Of a DNA stretch of 44,048 nt, positions 34,980 to 43,308 are shown piece after piece (the stretch's first letter is position 1; each line of letters begins with the position of its first letter). The position numbers were made by a program, and so were the translations under genes. This DNA is from Enterococcus_I eurekensis (GTDB lineage: Bacteria > Bacillota > Bacilli > Lactobacillales > Enterococcaceae). The notes beneath the pieces were generated by a model. That model was not told the DNA's origin. It did no database searches and saw only the letters and a program-made list of their open reading frames with translations. The stretch spans positions 1-44,048 of the forward strand of contig NZ_JBHSGT010000006.1 of the NCBI RefSeq assembly GCF_042654605.1. The letters are read 5' to 3'.

Positions 34980-35003
34980 TTTGGCATAAACGTTTGTGCC
35001 AAA
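34980..35003. promoter_or_regulatory. MtlR-type operator before mtlA
   Basis: TTTGGCA-N10-TGCCAAA, perfect arms. It agrees with the known MtlR box of bacilli, TTGnCACA...TGTGnCAA, and ends about 30 bases upstream of a weak -10 (TACACT, 35034-35039), a position suiting an activator. The central AAACGTTT is also the core of a catabolite-repression cre site, but its outer bases fit poorly. Confidence 0.7.
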
Positions 35004-35077
35004 GTGCGACTATTTTAACTTTTTGAAAGGGGATACACTTTAGTTGTCAAAGCAAGATAAAAAAGGAGGAAGTTAAA

Positions 35078-36838
35078 ATGCAGACGACAAGTGTTGAAGG
35101 GAAAACATCACTAAAAGCCAAAGTACAAAAGTTGGGTAGTACATTATCAAGCATGATTATGCCAAATATTGGGGCATTAATTGCATGGGGAGTTTTAACG
35201 GCATTATTTATTCCAGATGGATATTTTCCAAATGAACAGTTAGCAGAAATGGTAGGCCCGATGCTGAACTATCTGATTCCAATTTTAATTGGTTATACCG
35301 GTGGGAAAGTCATTGCTGGTGAACGTGGAGCAGTTGTTGGTGGGATTGCTACTATGGGTGTGATTGTCGGAACAGGTATTCCGATGATGCTCGGAGCGAT
35401 GATTATGGGGCCATTTGCTGGTTTTTGTATGAAACAATTTGATAAATATTTCCAACACCGAATTAAAGCTGGTTTTGAGATGTTAGTCAATAACTTCTCA
35501 GCAGGACTAATTGGTTTTGCATTAGCTATTTTAGGTTATATCGTTGTTGGTCCAGTAGTTGATACGTTAACGACAGCCATGGCAACAGGTGTGGATATTA
35601 TTTTAAATGCTCACTTAATTCCATTAGCAAATATTTTTATTGAACCTGCAAAAATTTTATTCTTAAATAATGCGATTAACCATGGGATATTAACACCACT
35701 AGGAACGGAGCAAGCAGCTGAAACCGGACGTTCGATTTTATTCTTACTTGAAGCAAATCCTGGTCCAGGTTTAGGTGTCTTATTAGCCTTTATGTTATTT
35801 GGTAAAGGGGCGGCGAAATCTTCTTCACCAGGTGCGATTTTGATTCATTTCTTTGGTGGGATTCATGAAATTTACTTCCCATACGTGATGATGAAACCGT
35901 TATTATTTTTAGCAGTAATTGCAGGTGGGATTACAGGTAGTTTTACTTTACAAGCTTTAGGTGCTGGTTTACGTGCACCCGCTTCACCAGGATCAATCAT
36001 TGCGATTATGGCGATGGCACCACAAGGCGGACATATTCCGGTTCTGATTGGTGTGACAGTAGCAGCAGCAACCTCTTTTGCAGTAGCGGCGATTATTTTA
36101 AAAGCGGATTCTAAAGAGGAAGAAATTGATTTTGCGGCAAGTGTTGCTGCCACACAACAAGCAAAAATGGCTTCAAAAGGCATTAACCAAGCGACAAATA
36201 TTGGTGTAGATAATAAAGTTCAAAAAATCATTTTTGCTTGTGATGCAGGAATGGGTTCAAGTGCCATGGGGGCTTCAATTTTACGTAAAAAAATTAAAGA
36301 AGCCAATTTACCACAAGCGGTCACAAACAGTGCCATTAGTCAATTAGTAGATGACGCTTCGGCCTTAATTGTGACGCAAGTTGAACTGCAAGAACGAGCA
36401 AAGCAAAAAGCACCGAATGCGACGTTTGTATCAGTTGAAAACTTTTTAAATTCGCCTCGCTACGATGAAATTGTAGCCGAATTAAGTGGCACGGTTGCTG
36501 AACAACCATCAGAGAAAAAAGCCGTTAATCCTGTAAGTTCTCCTGCTTACACCAACGTTGCAGAAATTGTTTTGGTTTATGACGAACGAGAAGGATCAGC
36601 AACGATGGGACTGCGGATGTTGGAAGAAATGTTCAATAAAAATCATTTGCAAATTCCAATTAAAAAAATGAACTATCGCGAGTTAAAAGTACAACCAAGT
36701 ACTTTAGTCGTTGCTTTATCAAGTATGAAGTCAGACGTGGAAGCTGTTGCACCAAATGCTCAAATTTTCGAAGTCGAAAATTTTGTTCAATCAAAAAAAT
36801 ATGAAGTACTTGTCGAACAATTGAAACACCAGAAGTAA
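35078..36838 (+). CDS. mtlA: Mannitol-specific PTS EIICB component
   Basis: Main mannitol permease, 586 residues, which phosphorylates mannitol to mannitol-1-phosphate during uptake. The EIIC domain (about 1-345) has IGYTGGKVIAGERGA, NNAINHGILTPLGTEQA and GGIHEIYFPYVMMKP. EIIB has Cys388 in FACDAGMGSSAMGAS. As in the paralogue at 30747, a second EIIB-like domain follows (about 495-586) with Tyr501 at the Cys position (LVYDEREGSATMG), so it cannot be phosphorylated in the same way. The start follows AAAGGAGGAAG. It heads the mtlA-mtlF-mtlD operon behind the MtlR-type operator. Confidence 0.93.
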   Translation: MQTTSVEGKTSLKAKVQKLGSTLSSMIMPNIGALIAWGVLTALFIPDGYFPNEQLAEMVGPMLNYLIPILIGYTGGKVIAGERGAVVGGIATMGVIVGTGIPMMLGAMIMGPFAGFCMKQFDKYFQHRIKAGFEMLVNNFSAGLIGFALAILGYIVVGPVVDTLTTAMATGVDIILNAHLIPLANIFIEPAKILFLNNAINHGILTPLGTEQAAETGRSILFLLEANPGPGLGVLLAFMLFGKGAAKSSSPGAILIHFFGGIHEIYFPYVMMKPLLFLAVIAGGITGSFTLQALGAGLRAPASPGSIIAIMAMAPQGGHIPVLIGVTVAAATSFAVAAIILKADSKEEEIDFAASVAATQQAKMASKGINQATNIGVDNKVQKIIFACDAGMGSSAMGASILRKKIKEANLPQAVTNSAISQLVDDASALIVTQVELQERAKQKAPNATFVSVENFLNSPRYDEIVAELSGTVAEQPSEKKAVNPVSSPAYTNVAEIVLVYDEREGSATMGLRMLEEMFNKNHLQIPIKKMNYRELKVQPSTLVVALSSMKSDVEAVAPNAQIFEVENFVQSKKYEVLVEQLKHQK

Positions 36839-36860
36839 GGTTTTGAAAGGAGTAATTAAA

Positions 36861-37304
36861 ATGGATGGAATGAATTTACCAATGGATATGATTGAATTAA
36901 ATCAATCATTTACGACAAAAGAAGAGGCCATTCGTTTTTGTGGTAAAAAATTATTTGAGGCAGGATGTATCGAAGCCGATTACATCGATGCAATGATTGA
37001 AAGAAATGATTTGTTGTCGGTTTATATGGGCAATTTCATCGCAATTCCACACGGGACTGATGAAGCCAAACGTTATGTAAAAAAATCAGGGATTTGTATT
37101 GTTCAAGTCCCTGAAGGAGTCAACTTTGGTACAGCAGAAGAACCACAAATTGTAACAGTATTATTTGGAATTGCTGGTGTCGGAGATGACCATTTAGCAC
37201 TAATCCAACAGATTGCCTTGTATTGTAGTGATGTGAATAATGTGGTCTTGCTTGCGGATGCATTAGACAAAGAAGAGATTATTCGTCAATTACAGATGGC
37301 TTAG
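36861..37304 (+). CDS. mtlF: Mannitol-specific PTS EIIA component
   Basis: Phosphocarrier of 147 residues. The active His64 lies in MGNFIAIPHGTDEAKRYV. An upstream in-frame ATG (36843) has no room for a ribosome site after mtlA, while GAAAGGAG precedes the ATG at 36861, so I chose the latter. It lies between mtlA and mtlD, the standard place for mtlF, with about 20 bases to mtlA and 11 to mtlD. The paralogue at 34485 belongs to the operon before. Confidence 0.93.
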   Translation: MDGMNLPMDMIELNQSFTTKEEAIRFCGKKLFEAGCIEADYIDAMIERNDLLSVYMGNFIAIPHGTDEAKRYVKKSGICIVQVPEGVNFGTAEEPQIVTVLFGIAGVGDDHLALIQQIALYCSDVNNVVLLADALDKEEIIRQLQMA

Positions 37305-37315
37305 GGGGAAATAAG

Positions 37316-38458
37316 ATGAAAGCAGTACACTTTGGCGCAGGAAATATTGGTCGTGGTTTTATTGGTGAGATTTTACATCAAAACAATTTTGAAGTTACCT
37401 TTATTGATGTCAACGACACGATTATTCAAGCGCTACAAACTAGAAAAGAGTATACAATCGGTTTGGCCGATGAATCAAAGGAAAAAATTTTAATTGATCA
37501 AGTCTCAGGTATTAATAACCAACTTGCTCCAGAAGCTGTGATTAATGCTATCACGAAAGCATCGATCATCACGACTGCGATTGGGCCCAATATCTTACCA
37601 TATATTGCAGAGATAGTCGCTCAAGGAATTGAAGCACGTAAAACAGCGGGGATTACTGAACCAATTGATGTGGTTGCTTGTGAGAACATGATTAGGGGTT
37701 CAACATATTTTAAAACGGAAGTTGCAAAATACATTGAGAATCAAGATTATTTTGAACAATTTGTTGGTTTTCCAGATGCGGCTGTTGATCGGATTGTCCC
37801 AGAGCAAAAACACGAAGATGTGCTTTATGTAGAAGTGGAACCTTTTTCTGAGTGGATCATCAATCGGACACAAGTTAAAAATCAGGTAATTCAGTTACAT
37901 GGTGTTCAATATGTCGATGATTTAGAACCTTACATCGAACGTAAGTTGTTTAGTGTCAATACGGGACATGCAACCGTGGCATATACAGCTGCTTGGTTTG
38001 GTTATGCAACAATTGATGAGGCGATGGAAGACACACTTGTTTTAGCTCAATTAAAGGCAGTTTTGACTGAAACAGGTCGATTACTCGTTGCAAAGTGGGG
38101 ATTTGACCAAGAAAAGCACGAAGCGTATATCGAGAAAATTATTCATCGTTTTCAAAATATATATATTTCGGATGCGATATCTCGTGTTGCTCGGACGCCG
38201 ATTAGAAAATTAGGAGCACAAGAACGCTTTATTCGACCAATTCGTGAAATGCATGAACGTAAAATGGAATCGCCTCATTTACTAGCGACCGTTGGGATGA
38301 TTTTAAATTATAATGATCCGAATGATGCAGAGAGTAAAAAAATCCAAGAAATGATTCGTCAAAAACCGTTAGAAATGGTTATTAACGAAATTACAGGTAT
38401 CACAGATATTGAATTGATTGAAAAAATTAAAGAAAATGTTTTGCGTTACCGAAAATAA
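37316..38458 (+). CDS. mtlD: Mannitol-1-phosphate 5-dehydrogenase
   Basis: NAD-dependent oxidation of mannitol-1-phosphate to fructose-6-phosphate, which feeds glycolysis; cytosolic. It has 380 residues. The dinucleotide fold is at the N-terminus, MKAVHFGAGNIGRGFIGEIL. The long-chain dehydrogenase signature ERKLFSVNTGHATVAY (about 212-227) carries the catalytic Lys with the Asn and His partners. The C-terminal helical domain contains VARTPIRKLGAQERFIRP. The start follows AGGGGGAA. It is the last gene of mtlA-mtlF-mtlD, with a terminator behind. Confidence 0.97.
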   Translation: MKAVHFGAGNIGRGFIGEILHQNNFEVTFIDVNDTIIQALQTRKEYTIGLADESKEKILIDQVSGINNQLAPEAVINAITKASIITTAIGPNILPYIAEIVAQGIEARKTAGITEPIDVVACENMIRGSTYFKTEVAKYIENQDYFEQFVGFPDAAVDRIVPEQKHEDVLYVEVEPFSEWIINRTQVKNQVIQLHGVQYVDDLEPYIERKLFSVNTGHATVAYTAAWFGYATIDEAMEDTLVLAQLKAVLTETGRLLVAKWGFDQEKHEAYIEKIIHRFQNIYISDAISRVARTPIRKLGAQERFIRPIREMHERKMESPHLLATVGMILNYNDPNDAESKKIQEMIRQKPLEMVINEITGITDIELIEKIKENVLRYRK

Positions 38459-38462
38459 AGAT

Positions 38463-38508
38463 AACAGTCCTTTTGAGAAAATATTTCTTTTAAGGGCTGT
38501 TTTTTTTA
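38463..38508 (+). terminator. Intrinsic terminator after mtlD
   Basis: AACAGTCCTT (38463-38472) with AAGGGCTGTT (38492-38501), a partly paired inner region and eight T. Confidence 0.8.
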
Positions 38509-38578
38509 TGAACGATTGTCAAAGTCATGTATACTATTACTGTAGAAGAAAAAAGTATAGATTTGGAGAGGTTTCACT

Positions 38579-39178
38579 TTGATAATTGAAGGAGCAGATT
38601 TAAGTTTAGATGCAGTCGAATCAGGGGAACACTATAAAAATTGTCGTTTTAGTTACTCGCATGAACCATTACGTTTTTCAGATGTCATCTTTGAGCGGTG
38701 TGAGTTTCAACAAATAAATTTTGATGACAGCGAATGGTTAGATTGCCAATTTATTCATCTAAATTTTTCGAATTATTCATTTAATAATAGTGCTTTTTAT
38801 CGTTGTCGTTTTGATAAATGTCAACTAACTGGGACGAATTTTTATTTCAACCACTGGAAAGACAATCAAGTGCTAGAATGCAAAGCAGGATATTTAAATT
38901 TTAGTGAATCCGCGCTAGATAATTGTGTCTTTAGTGATTGTGCGTTACAAGAGTCCTATTTCCAAAGTGTTAAAGTCAAAAAGAAATTACAATTTGTCGG
39001 TTGTGAGCTCGATGAAGCAGACTTTTTAGATACACCGTTAAATAAAGTCGACTTTTCAAAGAGTATGTTTTCAAGTTTGCGTGTATCACCTAATCAATTA
39101 AAAGGTTGTATTATTAATCCACACCAGGCGACAGTCCTCATTCAATTGCTCGGCGTTAAAATTAAAGATTCGTTTTAA
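38579..39178 (+). CDS. Pentapeptide-repeat protein, Qnr-like
   Basis: 199 residues built of five-residue repeats with Phe or Leu at the centre (CRFSY, CEFQQINFDDSEWLDCQF, SFNNSAFYRCRFDKCQL, ALDNCVFSDCAL), which fold as a right-handed square beta-helix. The C-terminal pattern NQLKGCIINPHQATVLIQLLGVKI resembles the ends of Qnr proteins (an xxLL..LGV helix for dimerisation). Qnr proteins mimic DNA and protect gyrase from quinolones; chromosomal relatives occur in enterococci. The repeat series is shorter than in plasmid Qnr (about 215 residues), so resistance is not assured. The start TTG at 38579 follows GGAGAGG. Confidence 0.8.
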   Translation: MIIEGADLSLDAVESGEHYKNCRFSYSHEPLRFSDVIFERCEFQQINFDDSEWLDCQFIHLNFSNYSFNNSAFYRCRFDKCQLTGTNFYFNHWKDNQVLECKAGYLNFSESALDNCVFSDCALQESYFQSVKVKKKLQFVGCELDEADFLDTPLNKVDFSKSMFSSLRVSPNQLKGCIINPHQATVLIQLLGVKIKDSF

Positions 39179-39209
39179 ACAATATGTTTGTTCAAAAGGG
39201 TCGGTAAAT

Positions 39210-40193
39210 ATGTGTACAAGTATTACCTATCAGACGAGTGACGACATAAATTTTTTAGCAAGGACAATGGATTTTGGTTTCGAGTTAGAAGGGGCACCAA
39301 CAATTTTTCCGAGACAGTATCCTTTCCCGCTTGATTTTGGGGGAGAGCTCGTGAATCGCTATGGCTATTTAGGTATGGGACGGAAGTTAGATAAGTTTAT
39401 CTTTGCCGATGGTGTAAATGAAAAGGGCGTAGCAATTGCCGAACTCTATTTCCCACGTGAAGCACAATATGCGCAAGAGCGTAATCAAAGTAAAATTAAT
39501 TTAGCGCCGCATGAATTTATTTCTTGGGTATTAGGTGAAATCGGAAGTGTCATAGAATTAAAACAAAGAATAAATGAAGTTTCTATTATGGAGTCTGAAA
39601 ATTCTTTGTTAGAAATTGTTTTACCTCTGCATTTTATTGTGACCGATTCAACGGGGGAGGTCGTAGTAGTTGAACCAAAAGCAGGACAGTTGGAAATAAA
39701 AAATAATCCTGTCAAGGTGATGACGAATAGCCCCGAATTTGAATGGCATTTAAAAAATCTAAACAATTACTTAGGGATACAGCCAAATAATTTTCATAAA
39801 AAATATTTTGGAACACATCCGATTTTACCTTTTGGACAAGGATCTGGGACTTTTGGTTTACCGGGCGGTTACACGAGTCCGGAACGCTTTATTCGAGCCG
39901 CTTATTTACGTGAATATACTCCATGAGCTGCTTCTGTAAATGAAGGACTCATGAATATTTTACATATTTTAGGTAATGTTAAAATTCCACGAGGTGTCGA
40001 TATTGAAGAGGATGGATCGGACGATTATACGCAATATATTGCCATATTTAATACAAATGAAAAGATTTATTATGTACAGCCAGAAGACACCAATGCCCTA
40101 TTGAGTATCTATCTAACTGAAAAGTTACTGGAACTTGAGGAACCCAAAGTATTTAATTATGAAAAAGGCCCACGTTTAGAATGGCTAAAATAA
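39210..40193 (+). pseudogene. Linear amide C-N hydrolase (penicillin V acylase/YxeI type), cut by an in-frame TGA
   Basis: N-terminal nucleophile hydrolase of the choloylglycine hydrolase family, 327 codons with the stop read through. The nucleophile Cys2 and the catalytic Arg18 and Asp21 (LARTMDF) are present, as are the Asn in VMTNSPEFEWH and the Arg in SPERFIRAAYL. It resembles Bacillus YxeI throughout (YLGMGRKLDKFIFADGVNEKG; LGNVKIPRGV). Codon 239 is TGA (39924-39926), and the same frame continues without shift to 40193 (AASVNEGLMNILHILG and on to PKVFNYEKG). A single base change is thus the only visible damage, so the loss is recent, or the base is a sequencing or assembly error. The truncated 238-residue product lacks the C-terminal part of the fold. 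Confidence 0.88.
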
Positions 40194-40220
40194 TCGTTAT
40201 ACCAATAGTAGAAAAAATAA

Positions 40221-40263
40221 AAATGCTCACCACTTTTTCAATAAAAGGTGGTGAGCATTTTTT
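40221..40263. terminator. Bidirectional terminator between the YxeI-type gene and the DUF1827 gene
   Basis: AAATGCTCACCAC (from 40221) pairs with GTGGTGAGCATTT (ending 40260), with A- and T-runs on both sides. It overlaps the last codons of the minus-strand gene. Confidence 0.88.
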
Positions 40264-40588
40264 AACGGAATGTTTGGTAGTTTTTTTCTTTTGCGTGTTT
40301 TGGAATTGAGATTTCCACCAACATTGGTGTAACACTTGTTTTAATGTCAAGTGGATCGTACTCATCGAGAGAGAGCTTTTTCGTAAAATAATTTCTAATT
40401 TCAAGAATTTCACTTTCAGTGATGGGTCTTTTTTTATTAACAATAACAATTTCATTATGTAGCGGTGCTGCGGTATAGATTACTGTGATGTTACCCGAAG
40501 TATAAACTTTCACTAATTCAGCATCCGTGTTTTCGAGCTGTTGGCGCACAAGTCCAGAATAGCTATTCGTTACATTTATTAATCGCAT
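40262..40588 (-). CDS. DUF1827 family protein
   Basis: 108 residues, beginning MRLINVTNSYSGLVRQQLENTDAEL, which I recognise as the DUF1827 family of Lactobacillales; the function is not known. The protein is soluble, alpha/beta, with VKVYTSGNITVIYTAAP and EIVIVNKKRPITESEILEIRNY. The start at 40588 is chosen because GGGGTG lies 6 bases upstream; a GTG three codons earlier overlaps that site. It lies about 145 bases downstream of clpE on the same strand, but a clpE terminator lies between, so it may have its own promoter. Confidence 0.85.
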   Translation of the reverse strand: MRLINVTNSYSGLVRQQLENTDAELVKVYTSGNITVIYTAAPLHNEIVIVNKKRPITESEILEIRNYFTKKLSLDEYDPLDIKTSVTPMLVEISIPKHAKEKNYQTFR

Positions 40589-40682
40589 ATTATTCACCCC
40601 AAATGTTCTCTTTCATTTATTATAAGTATTGCTTGTATAAAAGTGAAGTAAAACAGGCCAAAAAGTTGAAATATTTTTAAAA

Positions 40683-40721
40683 TAAAAAATTCGAAGCTAT
40701 AGCCTTGGCCATAACTTCGAA
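40683..40721 (-). terminator. Intrinsic terminator after clpE
   Basis: TTCGAAG (40690-40696) with CTTCGAA (40715-40721), extended inward through GCC/GGC with two mismatches, and a T-rich tail on the minus strand. Confidence 0.82.
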
Positions 40722-40733
40722 AACTTAGTTGTT

Positions 40734-42971
40734 TTAATCAGAAGAAACTTCTACAACTGTTTCTTCTACTTTAAATGGTACGATTGAAATATTACCTTCA
40801 TTCGTTAAGATAGCTTGGAGGTGATGCTCACTTGGATGGTCAAGATAGAAATCAGCGATACCATCTTCAATTTGTTCTTGAATGGTACGACGTAATGGGC
40901 GAGCACCCATCGAAGGATCATAACCGAGTTCGACTAATTTTTCTTGAACATTTAGTGGTACATCAATTTGTAAATTTTGTGTTTTTATTTGTCCGTTGAC
41001 TTCATCAAGCATTAATGAAACGATTGAGAGCAAGTTTTCTTTGCTGAGTGCTTTGAATTCAATAATCCCGTCAAAGCGGTTAAGGAACTCAGGGGCAAAG
41101 TAATGATGCAATTGATTTAGAATTGAACGATTGACACCATCTCTAGTTGCTGCAAAACCAACGTTTGCCTCAACATTTCTCGTTCCGGCGTTACTTGTCA
41201 TAATAATCAATGTATCTTTAAAGCTAACTGTCCGTCCTTTAGCATCCGTCAAACGACCATCTTCTAAAATTTGTAAGAACATGTGTAGCACATCTGGATG
41301 GGCTTTTTCAACTTCATCTAATAAAATTAAGCTATAGGGATTACGACGAACTTTCTCAGTTAATTGACCTGCTTCCTCATAGCCGACATATCCAGGAGGA
41401 GAACCGATTAATTTGGCTGTACTGTGTTTTTCCATGTATTCAGACATATCAAAACGAATCATTGATTCAGCAGAGCCAAACATTTCTGTTGCCAACTGTT
41501 TAGCTAATTCTGTTTTACCAACACCGGTAGGTCCGACAAAGAGGAAAGAACCAATTGGGCGATTTTGTTTGCTTAATCCAATACGATTACGACGAATCGC
41601 TTTAGCCACTTTATCAATTGCTTGTTTTTGTCCGATTACGTGGTCATTTAAGTCTTTTGCTAAGTTTTTCAATTGTGTTTGTTCTTTTTCTTTAAGTTCA
41701 CCAACTGGAATACCTGTGCGTTCTTCGACAATTTGTTCCATTGTACGTTCAGTAATAATTGGCGTTTCCTCATCGGTTACTTTATGTTGTTTTAACTTTT
41801 CGAGTTTAGTAATTTGATCACGGAAGTACGCCGCTTTTTCAAAATCTTCTTCTTTAGAAGCTAGGGCTTTTTGCTCTTGTGAGTGCGCTAATTTTTCTTC
41901 AATTTCTTTTGGATCAATCATATTAATCGTTAAGTTTTTCTTCGAACCCGATTCATCAAGTAAATCAATCGCTTTATCTGGTAAGAAACGATCTTGAATG
42001 TAACGGTGAGAAAGATTGGCCGCGGCTTCAATTGCCTCGTCGGTGTATTTGACATGATGGTAATCTTCGTAACGTGATTGAAGACCTTTTAAGATGGCAA
42101 TCGTTTCTTCAACAGTCGGTTCATCAACACGAACTGGTTGCATTCTACGTTCGAGTGCAGGATCTTTTTCAATAATTCGATATTCGCTTAACGTTGTTGC
42201 ACCAACCATTTGCAATTCACCACGTGAGAGTGCCGGTTTTAAAATATTTCCGGCATCTAAGTTGCCATCGCCAGCATTACCGGCACCGACAATTTCATGT
42301 ACTTCATCGATAAATAAGATGATATTCTTAGCTGCTTTGACTTCTTCAATTAATTTTTGCATTCTTTCTTCAAATTGACCGCGAATTCCTGTACCTTGAA
42401 CAAGTGAAGCAACGTCTAAACGAATGACTTCTTTATTTTTAAGTTTTTGGGGTACGTCACCATCAATAATTTTTTGAGCAAAACCTTCAACGACCGCGGT
42501 TTTACCAACGCCAGGTTCGCCAATTAAAACGGGATTGTTTTTTGTTCGACGGTTTAAGATTTCAATCAAACGGGTGACCTCGCTATCACGGCCGATAACG
42601 GGATCGATTGCACCATTACGTGCTTGATCGGTAATGCTTGTTCCGTATTCATCTAAAAGGCCACCGTTTTGACCACTAGTTGGTGGTGTGCCACCATTAA
42701 AAAAGTTATTGCCTCCACCTAGTCCGCCTGTTTGAGTTGGCGGTGTTTTTTGGCTCTGTTCTTTTTGCATTTGTTGTGATAATTGTCTGAATAAATCGTC
42801 TAAATTATTAAATCCAAAGGGATCACGAGGGCCTTGGTTCATCATAGGGTTTGCTTGGTTTTTCATTTGTTGATAACAACTTTGGCAATAGTCTATTTGT
42901 TGACGTTGTCCACCAACGTTTGCGTATAAATGAATTGTTGCTTCATTTTTGTCACAGTTTTGACAGCGCAT
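40734..42971 (-). CDS. clpE: ATP-dependent Clp protease ATP-binding subunit ClpE
   Basis: Hsp100 unfoldase that feeds damaged proteins to ClpP, 745 residues. The N-terminal zinc finger MRCQNCDKNEATIHLYA...YCQSCYQQ (two CxxC pairs), typical of ClpE, separates it from ClpC. A Gly/Gln/Pro/Asn-rich linker (about 40-105) follows. The first AAA domain has LIGEPGVGKTAVVEG and ILFIDEVHEIVGAG. A UVR-like coiled segment (about 365-395) has EEDFEKAAYFRDQI. The second AAA domain has FVGPTGVGKTELAKQLA and LILLDEVEKAHPDV. The CtsR operator just downstream of its -10 box shows heat-shock control. The gene is intact. Confidence 0.96.
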   Translation of the reverse strand: MRCQNCDKNEATIHLYANVGGQRQQIDYCQSCYQQMKNQANPMMNQGPRDPFGFNNLDDLFRQLSQQMQKEQSQKTPPTQTGGLGGGNNFFNGGTPPTSGQNGGLLDEYGTSITDQARNGAIDPVIGRDSEVTRLIEILNRRTKNNPVLIGEPGVGKTAVVEGFAQKIIDGDVPQKLKNKEVIRLDVASLVQGTGIRGQFEERMQKLIEEVKAAKNIILFIDEVHEIVGAGNAGDGNLDAGNILKPALSRGELQMVGATTLSEYRIIEKDPALERRMQPVRVDEPTVEETIAILKGLQSRYEDYHHVKYTDEAIEAAANLSHRYIQDRFLPDKAIDLLDESGSKKNLTINMIDPKEIEEKLAHSQEQKALASKEEDFEKAAYFRDQITKLEKLKQHKVTDEETPIITERTMEQIVEERTGIPVGELKEKEQTQLKNLAKDLNDHVIGQKQAIDKVAKAIRRNRIGLSKQNRPIGSFLFVGPTGVGKTELAKQLATEMFGSAESMIRFDMSEYMEKHSTAKLIGSPPGYVGYEEAGQLTEKVRRNPYSLILLDEVEKAHPDVLHMFLQILEDGRLTDAKGRTVSFKDTLIIMTSNAGTRNVEANVGFAATRDGVNRSILNQLHHYFAPEFLNRFDGIIEFKALSKENLLSIVSLMLDEVNGQIKTQNLQIDVPLNVQEKLVELGYDPSMGARPLRRTIQEQIEDGIADFYLDHPSEHHLQAILTNEGNISIVPFKVEETVVEVSSD

Positions 42972-43035
42972 AAAAACACAACCTTTCTATTGTTAATCAT
43001 CTGTATTTTTTGAAAAGTAAAAGGTCGAAGAGTTG

Positions 43036-43069
43036 TTGACCAATATTGACCTTTCGTAACTTTATTATA
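43036..43069 (-). promoter_or_regulatory. clpE promoter with CtsR operator
   Basis: On the minus strand, TATAAT (43069-43064) is a perfect -10. Thirteen bases further is AGGTCAA-TAT-TGGTCAA (43052-43036), the tandem heptad bound by the CtsR heat-shock repressor, covering the first transcribed bases. A further partial heptad (GGTCGAA, 43023-43029) lies in the other orientation. Confidence 0.88.
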
Positions 43070-43308
43070 CAATCTTTTTATAATCGTGCAAGTTTTTTGA
43101 ATGGAGTGTTTAAAATTCATTTGCATAAGCATAAAATTGCATTAAAATAAATATATGAGTTAAAGTCTTGTGGTATTAAGTCAAGTGATAAGTAGATTTG
43201 TTTTCATTGCTTTCATAGATTTTAGGCCGCAAGAAACTAAACCCGACCCAAAACTGATTAAATAACAGTTGTTCGGGATTGTTTTCCAGAGATTTGCGTC
43301 ATGAATTT

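Noticed and set aside
34987..34996. Independent cre site in the mtlA promoter
   Set aside because: Only the AAACGTTT core fits; the outer bases match the MtlR box rather than the CcpA consensus. Kept only as a possible overlap.
39924..39926. TGA as a selenocysteine codon in the amide hydrolase
   Set aside because: The position is not catalytic, no SECIS-like hairpin directly follows, and selenoproteins of this family are not known. A nonsense mutation is simpler.
42893..43132. 79-codon minus-strand frame over the clpE promoter
   Set aside because: It covers the CtsR operator and the first clpE codons in another register and has no ribosome site.
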